Of a stretch of 64,000 nt of DNA, positions 44,663-56,999 are shown piece by piece. Origin of the DNA: Nereocystis luetkeana (Eukaryota > Sar > Phaeophyceae > Laminariales > Laminariaceae); NCBI GenBank assembly GCA_031213475.1, contig JARUPZ010000027.1, positions 3,156,569 through 3,220,568 of the forward strand, given 5' to 3'. The notes below the pieces were generated by a model. It ran no database searches. It had not been told where the DNA came from and was given only the letters and a program-made list of their open reading frames with translations. Each line of letters opens with the position of its first letter. Position 1 is the first letter of the stretch. The translations under genes were made by a program, and so were the position numbers.

Positions 44663-46290
44663 TGTTATTTCCCTTGCCATCCGACAATGTGCAGCATGAT
44701 CTTCAACATTGATCACTCATAACTTTCCTGAAAGAAGAAAACCTCGGAAACAAAAGGAAACCCATGCACCAAGTCTACCTCCCTTCTGTGCCAACTTTCG
44801 GCTTGTCTACTCCATTCTCTGTTTCCTTATCATTACGTTCTATTCTTAAACCCTAAGCTGCATCCAAGCTCCATCCCCACGCCATCGGTGTGGGTCTGTC
44901 GGTCGTCCCTCCCCCCCTGTGTTCCTTCTTCCTTTTTCGCGGTCCCTAAGCTAGAGCTTGAACCTCGACACCCTCCTCGAAATGGCGACCTGTGTGGTCA
45001 CCGAAACGATTTGGAGCAGGCGTTCCTTTACCACCCCCTTCCTTGCCATCGACCCACCATCCTTCCCCCCCACGACGCTAGCTGCCAGCTGGTCGATGAA
45101 GTTGCTGCCCTCTACCCCGAGGCGCCCAAAGCTTTCCACCGCTAAGGTGACTAGTTTGTGGCTCCGCTCGTCGAAGGACACATGTCCCGGACGCGCGTAG
45201 TGTTGGCTCTTGCGCGCCTCGGAGGTAGAGGCAGCTGATCCATCATGATCAGCGCTGCCTCCTTGCAGGTGGACCTGCGCTTGCGGGTCTGCATGGGTGA
45301 CGTCCAGCACGATGGACTTTTCCCTGTATTCCCTGTTAGGAGCGTCCCGAAGACCTCCTCTCCTGACAACGATGTCCATCCGCAGGCTCCGGTCTGCAGT
45401 GAACGGTTCGACGCTCTCTACGTGGTTTGGGATTCCCAGCTGCTTCAGCGTGCGGGATATCGCGTGAACCAACGGTTGATCTGATGTTGTTTTACCTGTG
45501 CCCCTGCTCTGGGACAAATGCGTGCGTGGCGTGTGTCTGTGTCGACTGCGTCGCAGCAGGGGCACCTCACCGCCACGTGCTCCTCGATGCCCATGAAGCG
45601 CCTTCCCATGCCCACGAACTCCGCTGCTGGTATGACACGGAGCGAGTCTGTTGGCCTCGCCCGAAGGCAAGCAGTGGCTCCTGCTCTTAGTAGACTCCTG
45701 TAGCGACCTTTGGCGAAGGCCTTGGTCTCGCTCCCCCCCAGCGGGTCGCCTGGTCCAGGTGGGCGTGCAATCTCCGGTAGCTCCTCCAGCGAGGCTATGT
45801 GTGCAGTGTGCCGACCCTGATTCACCAGCTTGCCCAACCTCTGTTGAGCCTTCCGGGAGTTGGTGGTTGCGGCATCGTGCGCAGCCAGCATGTCGGCTTC
45901 AGGGGCCCTGGGACCAGGTCCCCCTCTGCACCCATGCTCCATACCAACCAAGATTCGGGGACGATACCCTCCATCGCTTCCTTCGTCACGCCCCACGTGT
46001 CCCTAATCTCTCGCAAGCTGTCTCCGAGCTCAGCAATGATGCTCGAATCCGGGAGACCCCTCTTGACCTTGTCTCCTAGCGGGCCCGTGAGGTCTGCTGG
46101 AACCTCCGGCAGGATGCCCACCCTGCTCCCGATTGAGGCAGACATTCGCCTCGCTTCCGTCGACGGCAGCCCCAACCCTCCCGCTCCCGTAGAAAGGCGT
46201 GCTTGAGCTTGTTGGTAGGGTTTTAGGGTCAGTTGGCTAGCCGGGCACCCCTCCTGGAAAAACGACTTTGCGTCCGCCGTTCCGTGGTTA
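44663..46290 (-). pseudogene. Broken R2-like LINE: RT thumb, zinc finger, PD-(D/E)XK-like nuclease, 3' UTR
   Basis: Read on the - strand from 46290. The end of a reverse transcriptase comes first (LTLKPYQQAQARLSTGAGG, LGLPSTEARRMSASIGSRVG). Next is a connector, a C-x2-C-x8-H-x4-C zinc finger (RCPCCDAVDTDTRHARICP), then RMDIVVRRGG followed by SIVLDVTHADP, the D...DVT pattern of the restriction-like endonuclease of R2/CRE-type LINEs. It ends at 44951 and continues as a 3' untranslated region to the terminal CATTGTCGGATGGCAAG and a short AAT-like tail at about 44663. The coding part needs at least two frame changes (near 45930 and 45490), so it is inactive, and the 5' part is missing. Its 3' region is the parent type of the truncated copies at 28595, 29421, 29631, 39206, 40712 and 42885. 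Confidence 0.7.
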
Positions 46291-49200
46291 TTCTATTTTT
46301 TCTGCATTTTTGTTTTTCCGGAACCACCTCGGATTCTACAAAATTATGAAATACTTCAGCTGTGAGTTCGACTGATTATATAGTTGATATTCAACTTTGC
46401 AAGCTGCATAAATAATACGTCTCGTCTACATCCCATTTTTACTGAATTTTCCAAATTTTATGATAAGCCAAAAGTTCCGACGTCGGCATGTATGTGCGCT
46501 GTAAGCTCACAAACATACTGCAACTAACTTTGAGTCGAAACACAAAAGCCCCAAATGGCAGAGAACCCGCCGAGTGCAAAAAAAGCGTTTTTCGGCCAGC
46601 CTAGCCTCTATGGCGACAGCAGCAGCAGAGATGTATCGAGGTGGAAACTCAAGAGACACTGACTGAGACACGTACCACGTACGTATGAAGATGTACACTG
46701 AAGATTGACATACATACAATGTACATGCAAAATTTAAGGTTGCCCACTATTCTGAATAGGAGATAAAATACCTGGCTGGTATGATCGTACTGCTGTAGGT
46801 AGGTTGGTTGTTTGGTCGAGCTTTCTGTTGTGCTGATGTTGCTGTTGTTGTGCGCTCTTGTATGTTGTCTCGTCTCTCGTCGCAGCTGAAACCTCACTAC
46901 AGCACAAGTATTTCCTTTAGGCTGCTTGGTTAAAGGGCAAACTGTCACAATGGCATCTCGTACTCTTAGTCTGACCACAGAACTCGGATCTTCGATCTCT
47001 ATATCTTCTGCTGTATGATACCTGGTACTACTACTGCTGTATCATGAGTTTCCGCCGTTGATCCTTTAGTCATTTAAATATCGTAAGCAATATCCGTACT
47101 ACCAGGTGTATGTGATATCCTCCGACCAGCTGGCTATTTACGTAAAGCGGTGCCGGGAATGATATGCCTGCTGTCTACCTTCATCTAACAACTGTGTTAT
47201 CTGTCTGTGTGTATGCACCGTAGACGCCCGTTCTTTTGCGAAGCAGCGTGCGCACCGCTACAAAAATTTGGGCAGTAGTGCTGACCGAAGATTTGGGGGG
47301 GGGGCGGTGCTTTGAATAAATGCGCGTTTCTCAGAACCGGATGCTGTTTGGAAATACACGAGAAAAATGTATTATTAGATGATATGCACCTGGTACACCC
47401 GGTACACCCGGTACACGTACGTACGTGTAAGAAATGTCAGTGGTGTGATGGCGACACCAACGAAATACGTACTTCGATGACTCGATGCGTTTACCCGCCA
47501 ACAACAGACTATCGTCTAGTCGCCTCGTGGCGAAGAGTTTCAGTGGACACAGCCAGTAGTAAGTAGTGGGTAAGCCAACAGCAGCTAGTTTCAAGACCGT
47601 CAACAGTTATTAATAACAACAGCAAACAGCTGCGTGCGGCATATATATACGTAGCAGCGGTGCTGTAGTACGTAGCTCGTACCAGGTATTGTATACTACC
47701 GTGAGTAGTATTCGAGTAGTACTGTAGTGCAGCTGCATAGGATTATGTCGTGGGTCCCCTAATCCCCCTTCTTGGCATATTATACCGGAGTATTATACCG
47801 TATCGTCGTGTACAGAGTTACCACTACCTGACAGTTAACTGTTGTACAATAATACCTGTACGTCACCGACCCCATCTCGAGTCAGATGATGATGGCGTGT
47901 TGCGGTCGCGGCTCTTGTTCAGCTCCGTGCCGATTCCTTGCACAGCAGTCAGCGGCATGCCTACTGAAAAACTCCGACATCCAGGCAGCTCACAGCCCCA
48001 ATGATGGCGTCACGCAAGTTTTCTGTTTTTTTATGGGTACACACCGGTAGGCTACAAGCAGTATTAATAGTAGTAGGTACACCGCTGTGTGTATGTAGAA
48101 CGAGGGGAATAATACCTGCACGTACAGGCAGTAAGTATATCAACCGTGTTGTACCGACTCTATTGTTTTTCGAAAGCTCGATTTTTCACCTGAAGATCTA
48201 TCTCAACATCTATCTATCTGAACATCATTTATTTGCCCGTTCGTTCCTTTTTTTTTTTTGGTGCCATCTGGATCCGGCAAGATGACGGTTTCAAAGTAAC
48301 GGCATTTTTTTCTTTTTCTTTATTATTTCACTTTCTTTGTGTTGCTCGTCGTCGTTTCTCAGGTCGCACGTTCGGTTCATGTTGCTCATGTTGCGCATGC
48401 TCATACACTCTCGTTCACATGTTCATGCTTCGCCGCGCAATTGTGGGAGAATAGGCCACACAACGACCAAGCCAGGGGCCCGTAAAGACTCGACTCTTGA
48501 CAGGTGAACCTACCCAACTGCGCGTGTCCCGCGTGTCCCGCCCACCTACTACACGTTTAGAAACATCGCACCAGAGAGAGGGATTCCACCCTGCGATTTT
48601 GTTTTTCGCGCTGTCTTCCGAATTGCTGCGTATCATACCAAAGGAAACGGGACGCGAAATTTCGTGGAGGTTGGGGAGGCACATTATTAATATCCTATCA
48701 CACACTTTGCAATCGAAAGACACGAGCCCGTAGACCACTGCCGGGTGAAAGCTAACCTCCCACTCACCGACAGGGAACGGCAACCTCTCTATCTGCGCTG
48801 TTGTTGCAGGCGTTATTGTTGTTGTTGATGTCGTTGTTTGCCGCAGTTCTCGCTTTGTCTGGTGGTGCCTCGTCGGCAAGAAGGTTGTTTGATCCATCGC
48901 GCAATAGTAGGAACAAAAGGAGCAAGCAAAAACGTACACACGCAGACGACACCGGTCTGATCGTCTGAATGCTGCTGTATTTCCAGCAGGTCGCTCCCCG
49001 CTCTGGCCGTCCATTGCAACCAGAGTTGATAGGCCGCTTACCGCTCACCTACACACATACGGATTGCGATGCTTCTATAACCGCCACACCGCTATTATTG
49101 TTGTTGTACAGGGTACAGGTCAGCTCGCCGGGCTAACAATTCGGAGACCGCAACAAGCACTCCAGACAGTACTACAGCCCAAATCATGGACAGCACAACG

Positions 49201-49336
49201 CGAGGTAGTACCACCGTCGAATTTGTATGCGCCATTCCAAAGCCGACGCCAGCGCGTTCCCTAATTTGTTTCACGCGGCCATACTTCAGTACAGCAGTTA
49301 CTATTACTGTAGTAGTAGCAGTAAAGTAGTAGTATT
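46291..49336. other. Non-coding stretch with scar words
   Basis: No supported gene. A 199-residue frame on the - strand (48415-49014) shows no domain and has ordinary, non-biased third positions. TACCWGGTA words occur near 47021 and 47682, TATTAATA near 47606, 48062 and 48684. Confidence 0.4.
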
Positions 49337-49337
49337 A

Positions 49338-49382
<45 letters not shown>

Positions 49383-49386
49383 CAGC
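49337..49386. repeat. (AGT)n microsatellite
   Basis: About 16 units, pure. Confidence 0.9.
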
Positions 49387-51226
49387 ATCGCCATTTTAAA
49401 TCTCCAGCATTCCTTTGACATCCTTTGAAACAACAAGCAAAGTAAAGACAAGCCAGCTTTCATGCTAATATGATGCGTTCGAGGACTGCAAAGGGAAGAC
49501 AGCAGAACTCGCAAACGAGCCACTCAGACAGGTCGATTAATATCTCGAGCACAATAATACAGCAGTACTTTAGCGTAGCACGCGGCTAAACGCTGTACGT
49601 TCGACATACAATACGAGCGATAAAAAATCTCGTGAATGAACGCTATCCAAAAAAAAGCTCGGCGAAGAGAAACAAGTCTCGAAGAGGCACAACAACACCA
49701 CCCGTCCAACGTAAAAGTGTTTTGTGTGCTTGAGATGTGCCACTTCTCAGCGTATTGACACGAGCCGATTGTGAATGCTCCGCATGTACTCGTTATGCTG
49801 TAGTGTGGAAGGCATGCACGTAGCCATGTAGAAAATGTGAGGTCTGGACAAGTCGGTATGGTTTAGCGTTATTCGTAGTAGACAAAACGTTCCCGCTATG
49901 ATATTGGGAGGATCTCCGGGATATCGCAATAATAGTATCATGTTGTCATGTGCTTCGTGTCCCACGACAGGTCCTTTCTCGTACGAGCAGCAGGAAACTG
50001 CCCCTCCCTGGAGCGTGGGGTGGATGGCGACGTCACCTTCTACACCCGCGGAACGGCACAATTCCCACACCCACATATCCGATGACGCATTTCCTGTCTC
50101 TCGCCACGGAGGGACCACGACTACGGTCAGTGAGGAGATGTCGTTGTTAAATATTCATGCGGGGCACATACATGTGAATGGGCGGCGTTGGAAGTGCTCC
50201 ACACGACGCATGACTCAACGAGGATAGCTTGCTAATATTAGCGGCACTGCTCTCCGAGTCGCGCGCCGAGGGGGGCGCCCGATGGCTCGTCGTGTGATAC
50301 CGACTTCGTACAAGCAGCGAGGCATCAGACACGTGGATGAGTGGATGGATGGATGGATGGGTGATATTTTTGTGTCCCACATACACAAATGTTAAACGTA
50401 CCGTATATGCCTGAGAAGATGCTTACTGAACTCTGCCGTGGCACGTGTACATGTTATGTAGAGTAGAGAACGTTCCAATGACGCCGCCCCACCCTAGCAC
50501 CGATTGATGTGGACACAAGTTGTTTTCGGCTCGGAGATACCAGTAGGAGGAGCAGAAAAACAGTTCCGTTGATGGCGGCGACACACTACCGTAAAGCGGT
50601 CCATGATTATCCGGAGGTATCACCGATGTCAATTACAGCAGGCATCAAGGGATGACGAGGATGACACACATGACGACGGACAAAAACACCACGAGCTCTT
50701 GACAAGCGATGCACAGCGCCTCACCTAATTGAGCCCAAAAGACTGCTGCCATGAAGATGGAAGGAGGGGGGATGGGTGTGTGAAGAACACTTTTGCCGAA
50801 AATTGAGAACAAATACTTCTCCGAGTATACTCAGTTTTGCTGGGGAGCATACTGCAATAATCAGGACCAAAAATGGTGTAGAAATATACAGAAATATATG
50901 TGTGTTTGCGACCCTCGTGGGTTCTGATTAATATAGCCCATTGTAATAGTCGCAAAAACAACGAAGGCCCCTTCCTACCTGTGTGTGTAGAACACTCATT
51001 TTCGACGATTTCCAGGTATACACGAAAGCAAGGTGCGAGACACGTGCTGCTGAGTAGTGTCGTTTCCGCATTTATCATGAACACGAGACGAGAACACGAA
51101 TAGCCACACCATGCCGCAAAAAATGGTTGTATCGACCTCTCTCTCTGCGCTTTACTGAAGCATAAGCTTAAGCGAGACTAAACTCCGGCAAACCGCCCCA
51201 CACTCCACCAACGACCGACCGACCAG
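49387..51226. other. Upstream region of the second CELF-like gene; no RRM1 exon seen
   Basis: Searched by eye in both strands for an RRM1-type exon (KLFVGQIP or GCAFLTY-like) and found none. Short frames only. Confidence 0.45.
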
Positions 51227-52563
51227 AGCGACCAAGACCGCACCGACCATCAGAACAAGAAGCTGTTCGTCGGAATGGCCCCGAAGTCGGCGTACGAGGA
51301 GGACTACAAGGCCGTGTTCGCGCCGTTCGGTACCCCGATCGACATCTACGTCATCCGGGACAGAAACGGCTTCAGCAAAGGGTGCGCCTTCGTCAGATAC
51401 GAGACGGTGAAGAGTGCAGCAGACGCCATCGAAGCTTTGCACGACAAGTACGTTATGCCTGGAGGCTTCCGCACCCTGGTGGTCACCATCGCCGACGATC
51501 GCCGCGCTAGCCCGCACAACAACGGCATCGATACTGCTTCCACCGGTGCCGCCGCCGCCACCGGTGGCAGCTCTATCGGTGCCTCCGCAGGGGAGTGGGC
51601 CCACTCGCTACCCCCGCGTCACCAGGGTGCCGGGGGGGGAAGCGACAGCTGCGGACGGAGCAGTAACAGCAGCAGCAGCAACGCTGTAAGCCTGCGCGGT
51701 CTTACCGTTCCCAACAGGCCTACGGTCGTCGCCGCACCACCGCAGATAGCGTGCGCATCGCCCGGGTCGGCCTGCGCATCATCATCCCCATCACCATCCC
51801 CCTTGGTAACGAACATGCCTTATCTTTTCTGCGGCGGGGGCAACCCTCCCCAGGGGACCTACGTTTACTACCCCTACGTGCCACCATCTCCATCTTCCGG
51901 TCAGCAGGCTGCGGCCCCCACCACCACCGCCGCCGCTGCAGTTGTCGGTAGTACCCCCCAACATGCATTCGCGCCGAGCGGGTCTCCCGTGGGAGCATGC
52001 AGCACCCGGTGCGACCCGCGGATCGTCGCATGCGCAGAGTCACCCGGGGGCGGCGGCGGCGGCGTGCAGGGACAACTCCGCGCGAAGGCTGATGCTGCTA
52101 CTAAGGCTAACGCCCGCGGGTTGAACGAAGACGTCGGTTACGTAGTCGAGGGCGCGAACCGTAACTTCGGTGCGATCGGGCCCGAGGAGAAGGGGAGACG
52201 ATGGGCGAAGCAGTCCGTCGGTCCCATGGGGGCCAACCTGTTCGTGTACTACCTACCGGGATCTCTTACCGACGAAGACCTGGCTTCTGCCTTCGCCCCG
52301 TTCGGGGAAGTGTTGAGCGCGAAGGTTTACTACGACCGAGACACAGGGGAGAGCAAGGGATTCGGTGAGATGGTTGTTTTGCATATCATATGATAGCGAC
52401 ACATGTCCGACGTGGTTTAATGAGCTTGTCGAAGTATTTCCCCCACAACGCGACACACCAAAACCTGCCGCGATTGATATACTAGCAGAAACCGATGTAT
52501 TGACCATGTTTATTCCTCTTGGGACTTGAGAGCTAAAACTTGACGTTGAAAAGCGACGATTAT

Positions 52564-52597
<34 letters not shown>

Positions 52598-53262
52598 TTG
52601 CACACCTCGTCTACTACATGATGCTATAAATTCTGAATGCCCCCTGGTACCTGCTATATACAGGGTTCGTGAGTTACACCAAGTCCGAGCAAGCAGACGC
52701 CGCCATTACCCACATGAACGGTTACTTCATCGGGCAAAAACGCCTCAAGGTCGTCAGGAAACGCGGACAGCACGCCGAGCGTTGCCCACCTCCCGACACC
52801 ACCCTCCACACCAACCTCCACACCACCGGCCGCGGTGGCGGCGGAGGCGGCGGTGGTGGACGGTCTACTACTAACGACCCCGGCTACGCTCCCATCAGCG
52901 ACAGCAGCGTGTTGGGTGGGATGATGGGCCGGCCGGGCCGCCCGTCTACTACAAACGACCGCGGCTACGCTCCCATGAACGACAACAGGGTGTTGGGTGG
53001 GGTGATGGACCGGGTGCCGGGCAACGCCGACATCGGGATCGAACTCGCCCAAGACAATTTCGGGCGTGACGTGATCGGCAACAAAGGCGATGGTGGAGAT
53101 GGCGGCGATGGCGGCGATGGCGGTGGCAGCGGTGTCGGTGCGGGAGAACTGCAGCTTGAACTCGACTTCCTGACCCCCGAGAGCCTTCTTGGACAGTCCA
53201 TGGCGAGGCGAGTTCAACAAACTCGATTTGTTTTTGGTACATTTTCATTGCAAGACCGGTAA
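51227..53262 (+). CDS. CELF/Bruno-like paralogue: RRM2, linker, RRM3; RRM1 not found
   Basis: Exon 1 runs from a possible AG acceptor at 51226 (or from the first Met, 51275) to 52364; exon 2 is 52664-53262. The frame reads [10 protein letters not shown] (RNP2) and KGCAFVRY (RNP1). About 52 of 82 positions are identical to RRM2 of the gene at 7494. Then follow a Ser/Ala/Pro/Gly-rich linker with YVYYPYVPPS and RRM3 (NLFVYYLP; GFGFVSY, ending KRLKVVRKR). The 299-bp intron splits RRM3 at the same codon and phase as in the first gene (306 bp there), so this is a DNA-level duplication, not a retrocopy. Starting at Met 51275 would remove the first strand of RRM2, so an upstream exon is likely, but the in-frame stop at 51179 and the missing RRM1 exons leave the 5' end open. 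The C-terminus is Gly-rich. It may be a functional two-RRM protein or a recently broken copy. Confidence 0.75.
52562..52598. repeat. (AAC)n microsatellite in the intron of the paralogue
   Basis: Twelve pure AAC units inside the 299-bp intron. Confidence 0.85.
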
Positions 53263-54659
53263 TACAGATGGGCTTTTTGTTTCATGCAAGCACGTCATGA
53301 TGATGACCAGTTGCGAAGCGCGAAAAACGCATGCGTTCGTACCTGCTTACGGTTGCGTGATCGAGAGAGAGAGATAGAGAGATAAGTAACTTTAGCCCTA
53401 ACCCTATCCCGAACCCCGACACCCTGGAGAGGGAGCGAAAGAGCGGGGCTTACGTCGCAACCTGGCGTAAATCCACTGTTATAACGCCTCGTGGCCTTGG
53501 TTGTGGTCAACACGTCTAAACTCTCCGTTGCAGAAGACTACAGTGAACTGTGGAATACTGCTAATAATATTATGGTCTGTTTTTTTTTGTGTAGCGACCA
53601 GATGACTCAGGGGCAACGCACAACAAAACTCCTGACTCGCAGGCTAAAACCACGCGCCCACCCTGCAACCTGCCCTCAAAAGGCCGATCGATCGAATCGC
53701 AGTGCTCAACCGTTTCTCTCCTGTCCCTTCCTCTTCACATTCTTCAACGTGCACCGGGTACGCTCGTTCGTCTTGTTTGTTTTGTCGGATTCACCAGGTT
53801 CCTTTGAACGCAGCGAAGCCGAGGCGACCATTGAAGACCCCCACTGAAGGCCACTCACAAGACACTTCCCTCTGTCCGAAGGCCATCACCATGCCAACAG
53901 GACGAGGACATGGGTCCACATATACGCCATGCAGCGGCGACCGCTCGGGCTATCGCGAACACAGATTCGTCGAGCTGCCACGTGGAGAGGGGGGCTCAAT
54001 TGATCCACGAGTATATTGCCACGGGCGAGGTTTTTATGTATGAGTACTCGCAACGCCATCCATAGACTGGTAGCGGGGAAAGACGAGGTGTGCTGTGTGA
54101 GATGGGTGATGGGACCGTGGAGATACGGTGAGAATCGACGCGTCTACCGTTCTATCTACGTACGAATACCACTACTCGCGCTCTTCGAAAGTGCAATACC
54201 AAGGGGATACGTATCTCCGGGCCGACTACGTGTTATAGTATAACACCAAGTATTCATAGCAGGTTTGTGCGTGCAGAGCGACACAATAGCATGGGCATAT
54301 ACAGACAAAAAAAACGCAAGATATGGCGGTGGCTGGATGCGCACTTTAGCTCACGGCTCTGCCATTGCTTCATTTTCCATTTTTTATGCAATCAGGATGT
54401 GCCAGGTATGTATGTAGGTATGAATGTATGTATGCTGTATCAGACCGATGTTTTGGTCGGGCTGTCGCGTGGAAGTGTTGAAGAATGTAGGCACAAACAA
54501 AAGGGGAAACGATACGTACGAGGTGAGGACGGGCATATGCGTCAAGTATCGAGTAGGGAGGATGTGGAAAAATTGTTGGGGGGCGTGCATGATTGTTTTC
54601 AGCGCTTTTTTTGCTGCTGATTCCGGCACATTCCGAAGCGCTAGAAACTGTATAGGGTG
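53263..54659. other. Probable 3' flank of the CELF paralogue
   Basis: It contains a short telomere-like stretch near 53393 (CCCTAACCCTATCCCGAACC) and overlapping frames (53491-53847, 53702-54043) with no recognisable domain. Confidence 0.35.
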
Positions 54660-55315
54660 CGTGCGAACCTGCAAGTTTTTCTAGATAGTCCAGGCGTGCG
54701 TACGTACAATTTAATACGGCATTTTCATGGTGTGGACTTGTTCTGTGTTGGGTCCGTCTAGTGGTTCGCATGACGTTAGTGGCAAAATGTGGTGCCCAGA
54801 CGGAGGCGGGGTGGGCATGCGACAAACCGACAGCTTTCGTCAAGTCTTGTTAATAGTTGCCGCCAAGGATGGACGCAGGGTAGTACATCATGTATGTGCT
54901 TGTCCGATAGGAGCAACGGTTCAACTCGTTTTCAATGTATTTGTTGTTGAACTATACCACTCTATAGTTCCAGGTACCAGGTAGGTGATGCCAAGCTGCC
55001 GGGGGAGGGTGGGAACCTGCAAGCTTTTCAAAGAGTCCAGGCGTGTGTGCAGTACGGTAGTTTCATGGTGGAGACTTGTGCTGTGTCTGGTCTCTGTCTG
55101 GCGTTTCGCATGATGTTCTTGGCAGGATGGGGTAGACGGGGAAGGGCAGGGGGGCATCTGACAGACCGACGATGCCCATTAAGTCTTGTTATTAATAGTT
55201 GTCGACGTCAAGGAATGCAGAGTAACATGTATGTGAGCGTCCGATGGTTACCGTATACTTCGAAGTACAGTATGTGAAACTGTTCAAGTTATTTTCAATG
55301 CATTTCTTCGAACAC
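54660..55315. repeat. Diverged tandem duplication, period about 350 bp
   Basis: 54660-54955 and 55011-55315 share, in order, AGTCCAGGCGTGYGT, TTTCATGGTG, GGACTTGTTCTGTGT-like, TTCGCATGA, GACCGAC-like, AAGTCTTGTTA and TTTTCAATG(C/T)ATTT. No shared reading frame survives, so it is a non-coding duplication. Confidence 0.6.
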
Positions 55316-56786
55316 TTGGATACAAATATGTGTATGTGTTGTATGTGTTGTATATATGTGCGTACGTTACGTATATATGTATATATATTACACAAAATAC
55401 GGTATGGACGGTGTTTGTATCATTTGATACGAGAGTGCAAGCAGGGAGGACCTCGAGTGGTGTGTGAAAAATGAGATCTCAGTGAGTTCATGCTGGCAAA
55501 CTGCGCCGTGCATTCATACTCTGTGAGTACTCTTTTAAGTACTATTTTAAGTACTCTTTATGTAGTCTGTGAGTACTCTGTGAGACTACTCTGGGTGTAG
55601 TCAGTAGTAAACACTCAAGTAGCCTGCAAGTAGCCTTTTTGTCTAGTTGGGGGGAAGGCGTGACAATCAGGGGGCTTCTTCTTCAACAGGATCACAGACG
55701 GATGTGACACTACTGTACGAGTATACAAGTCAATCGTTTTGAAATACAGTCGAAGATTGCGGGGGTAAAATTGCGCTCGGCAGGCCGTCGTGAATATCGC
55801 GAGGGCACTGATTGGCGGAGCAAACAAACAGCGCCTCGAACGTTGCAATTCGACTGCCTGAAGCAAAAATAACCAAGGCTTTACGTGCGGTACGGTACAG
55901 GTGTCCCATTTAGCGGCTCTTTTTGCAGCTCAGACAAAGGAATTATTAATAACCCGCTGGCGTGTTCATCTCGCGTACTTTTGTGTGTGGTAGCTTTGCG
56001 AACCGACAAAATGTGCAGCGTATGTCAATAATGGCAAAAAAAATACCGAGAAACGGATCGGAAACCACTATTGTAGGTACAAAAGGGTATGTGTACGAAA
56101 CCCCCAACCGATAGTAGAGGTAGTTTTGCCTTGTTTTGTTTGCCTCGTAGGGCAAATGGGGGACAACGCCCGAACGCGGGAGAACACCGCACGTACTGAG
56201 CTGCTGAACGATGTTCTGACCCGACTCCAACGTGCACAGCAGCAAAGCTAAGCAAAGCCACTACTGATGGATGCACATGAAGTGCAACACTCTGGGATGA
56301 TGCCAATATAAAAATTGACGACGCTTCATCCAAAAGTCTCAAAACCATGAATAGTGTTGACGCGTTTCCGGCTGTGATATAGTTTGCTCTTTCTTGTCTC
56401 ATTTTTGTGTTCGACCACAAAACTATAATATACAGTAGGGCCACCACTCTTGGCTCCCTACAAGGGAAATGTTTTCCATCAAGTCCTCCTTATTTATGTT
56501 GACGGGGTTGACACGGTATGTCACGACGTCTATCTCTGTTATATTTCTGGTACACTACATGGCTCAACACACAAACGAAAAAAACGTCAAAAAAGCTAAA
56601 AAAAAAAGAAAAAAAAAAAGTCAAAGCTAAAAGGTTCACAACAAAACTTTCACCGTTTAAAAAGCGCCGAAGCTAAATATGGCGTCACAGCAACAGCAAC
56701 CAAGGTAGCGGAAGCACAACCGGATCAAAATCGCAGAAGCAACAACACGTACGTGCCGCCACCCCACGCTCTCCTTTCTCCATTCT
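55316..56786. other. Non-coding stretch
   Basis: It contains a run of GTGAGTACTCT-like words (55520-55610) and no supported gene. Confidence 0.4.
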
Positions 56787-56934
56787 GTGCGCGGATGGCG
56801 GATGGAAACCAACACGGCGGTAACGGAAACGCTTTTCCTGTACCCTACCCCGTCACACGTTTTTCTTCGAGATGGCACCCAGCGGCTTCAATTCTCGGCT
56901 CAGTTGAATGCCTACTACTGCCCCTCGACGGCGG
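56787..56934 (+). CDS. Candidate orphan exon
   Basis: This frame reads ETLFLYPTPSHVFLRDGTQR, then LQFSAQLNAYYCPSTA, with many G/C third positions, and ends at a near-consensus donor (GTACGTGAG at 56935). No family recognised and no partner exon found. A second frame (MADGNQHGG...) is open over the same bases, which weakens the case. Confidence 0.22.
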
Positions 56935-56991
56935 TACGTGAGAAGCAGGTCTTTCAGGGCGCGTCAAGGTCTCTTCGGGCATGATTGTACT

Positions 56992-56999
56992 ATTAATAG
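56992..56999. other. Putative excision scar TATTAATA in a minisatellite unit
   Basis: The unit at about 57140 reads TATACTAGTTTTAATGTAAG; the first unit reads TGTACTATTAATAGTTTTAA. TTAATA has been added after TA. Confidence 0.65.

Noticed and set aside
48415-49014. 199-residue frame on the - strand
   Set aside because: No recognisable domain, no codon bias, no splice context; kept only as a note in the intergenic entry.
51152-51604. 150-residue frame on the - strand opposite the CELF paralogue
   Set aside because: Shadow of the RRM2 coding strand.
53393-53420. Telomere-like CCCTAACCCT stretch
   Set aside because: Only about two imperfect units; too short to call an interstitial telomere.
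53491-54043. Overlapping frames downstream of the CELF paralogue
   Set aside because: No domain; more likely 3' flank. A further exon of the paralogue cannot be excluded.
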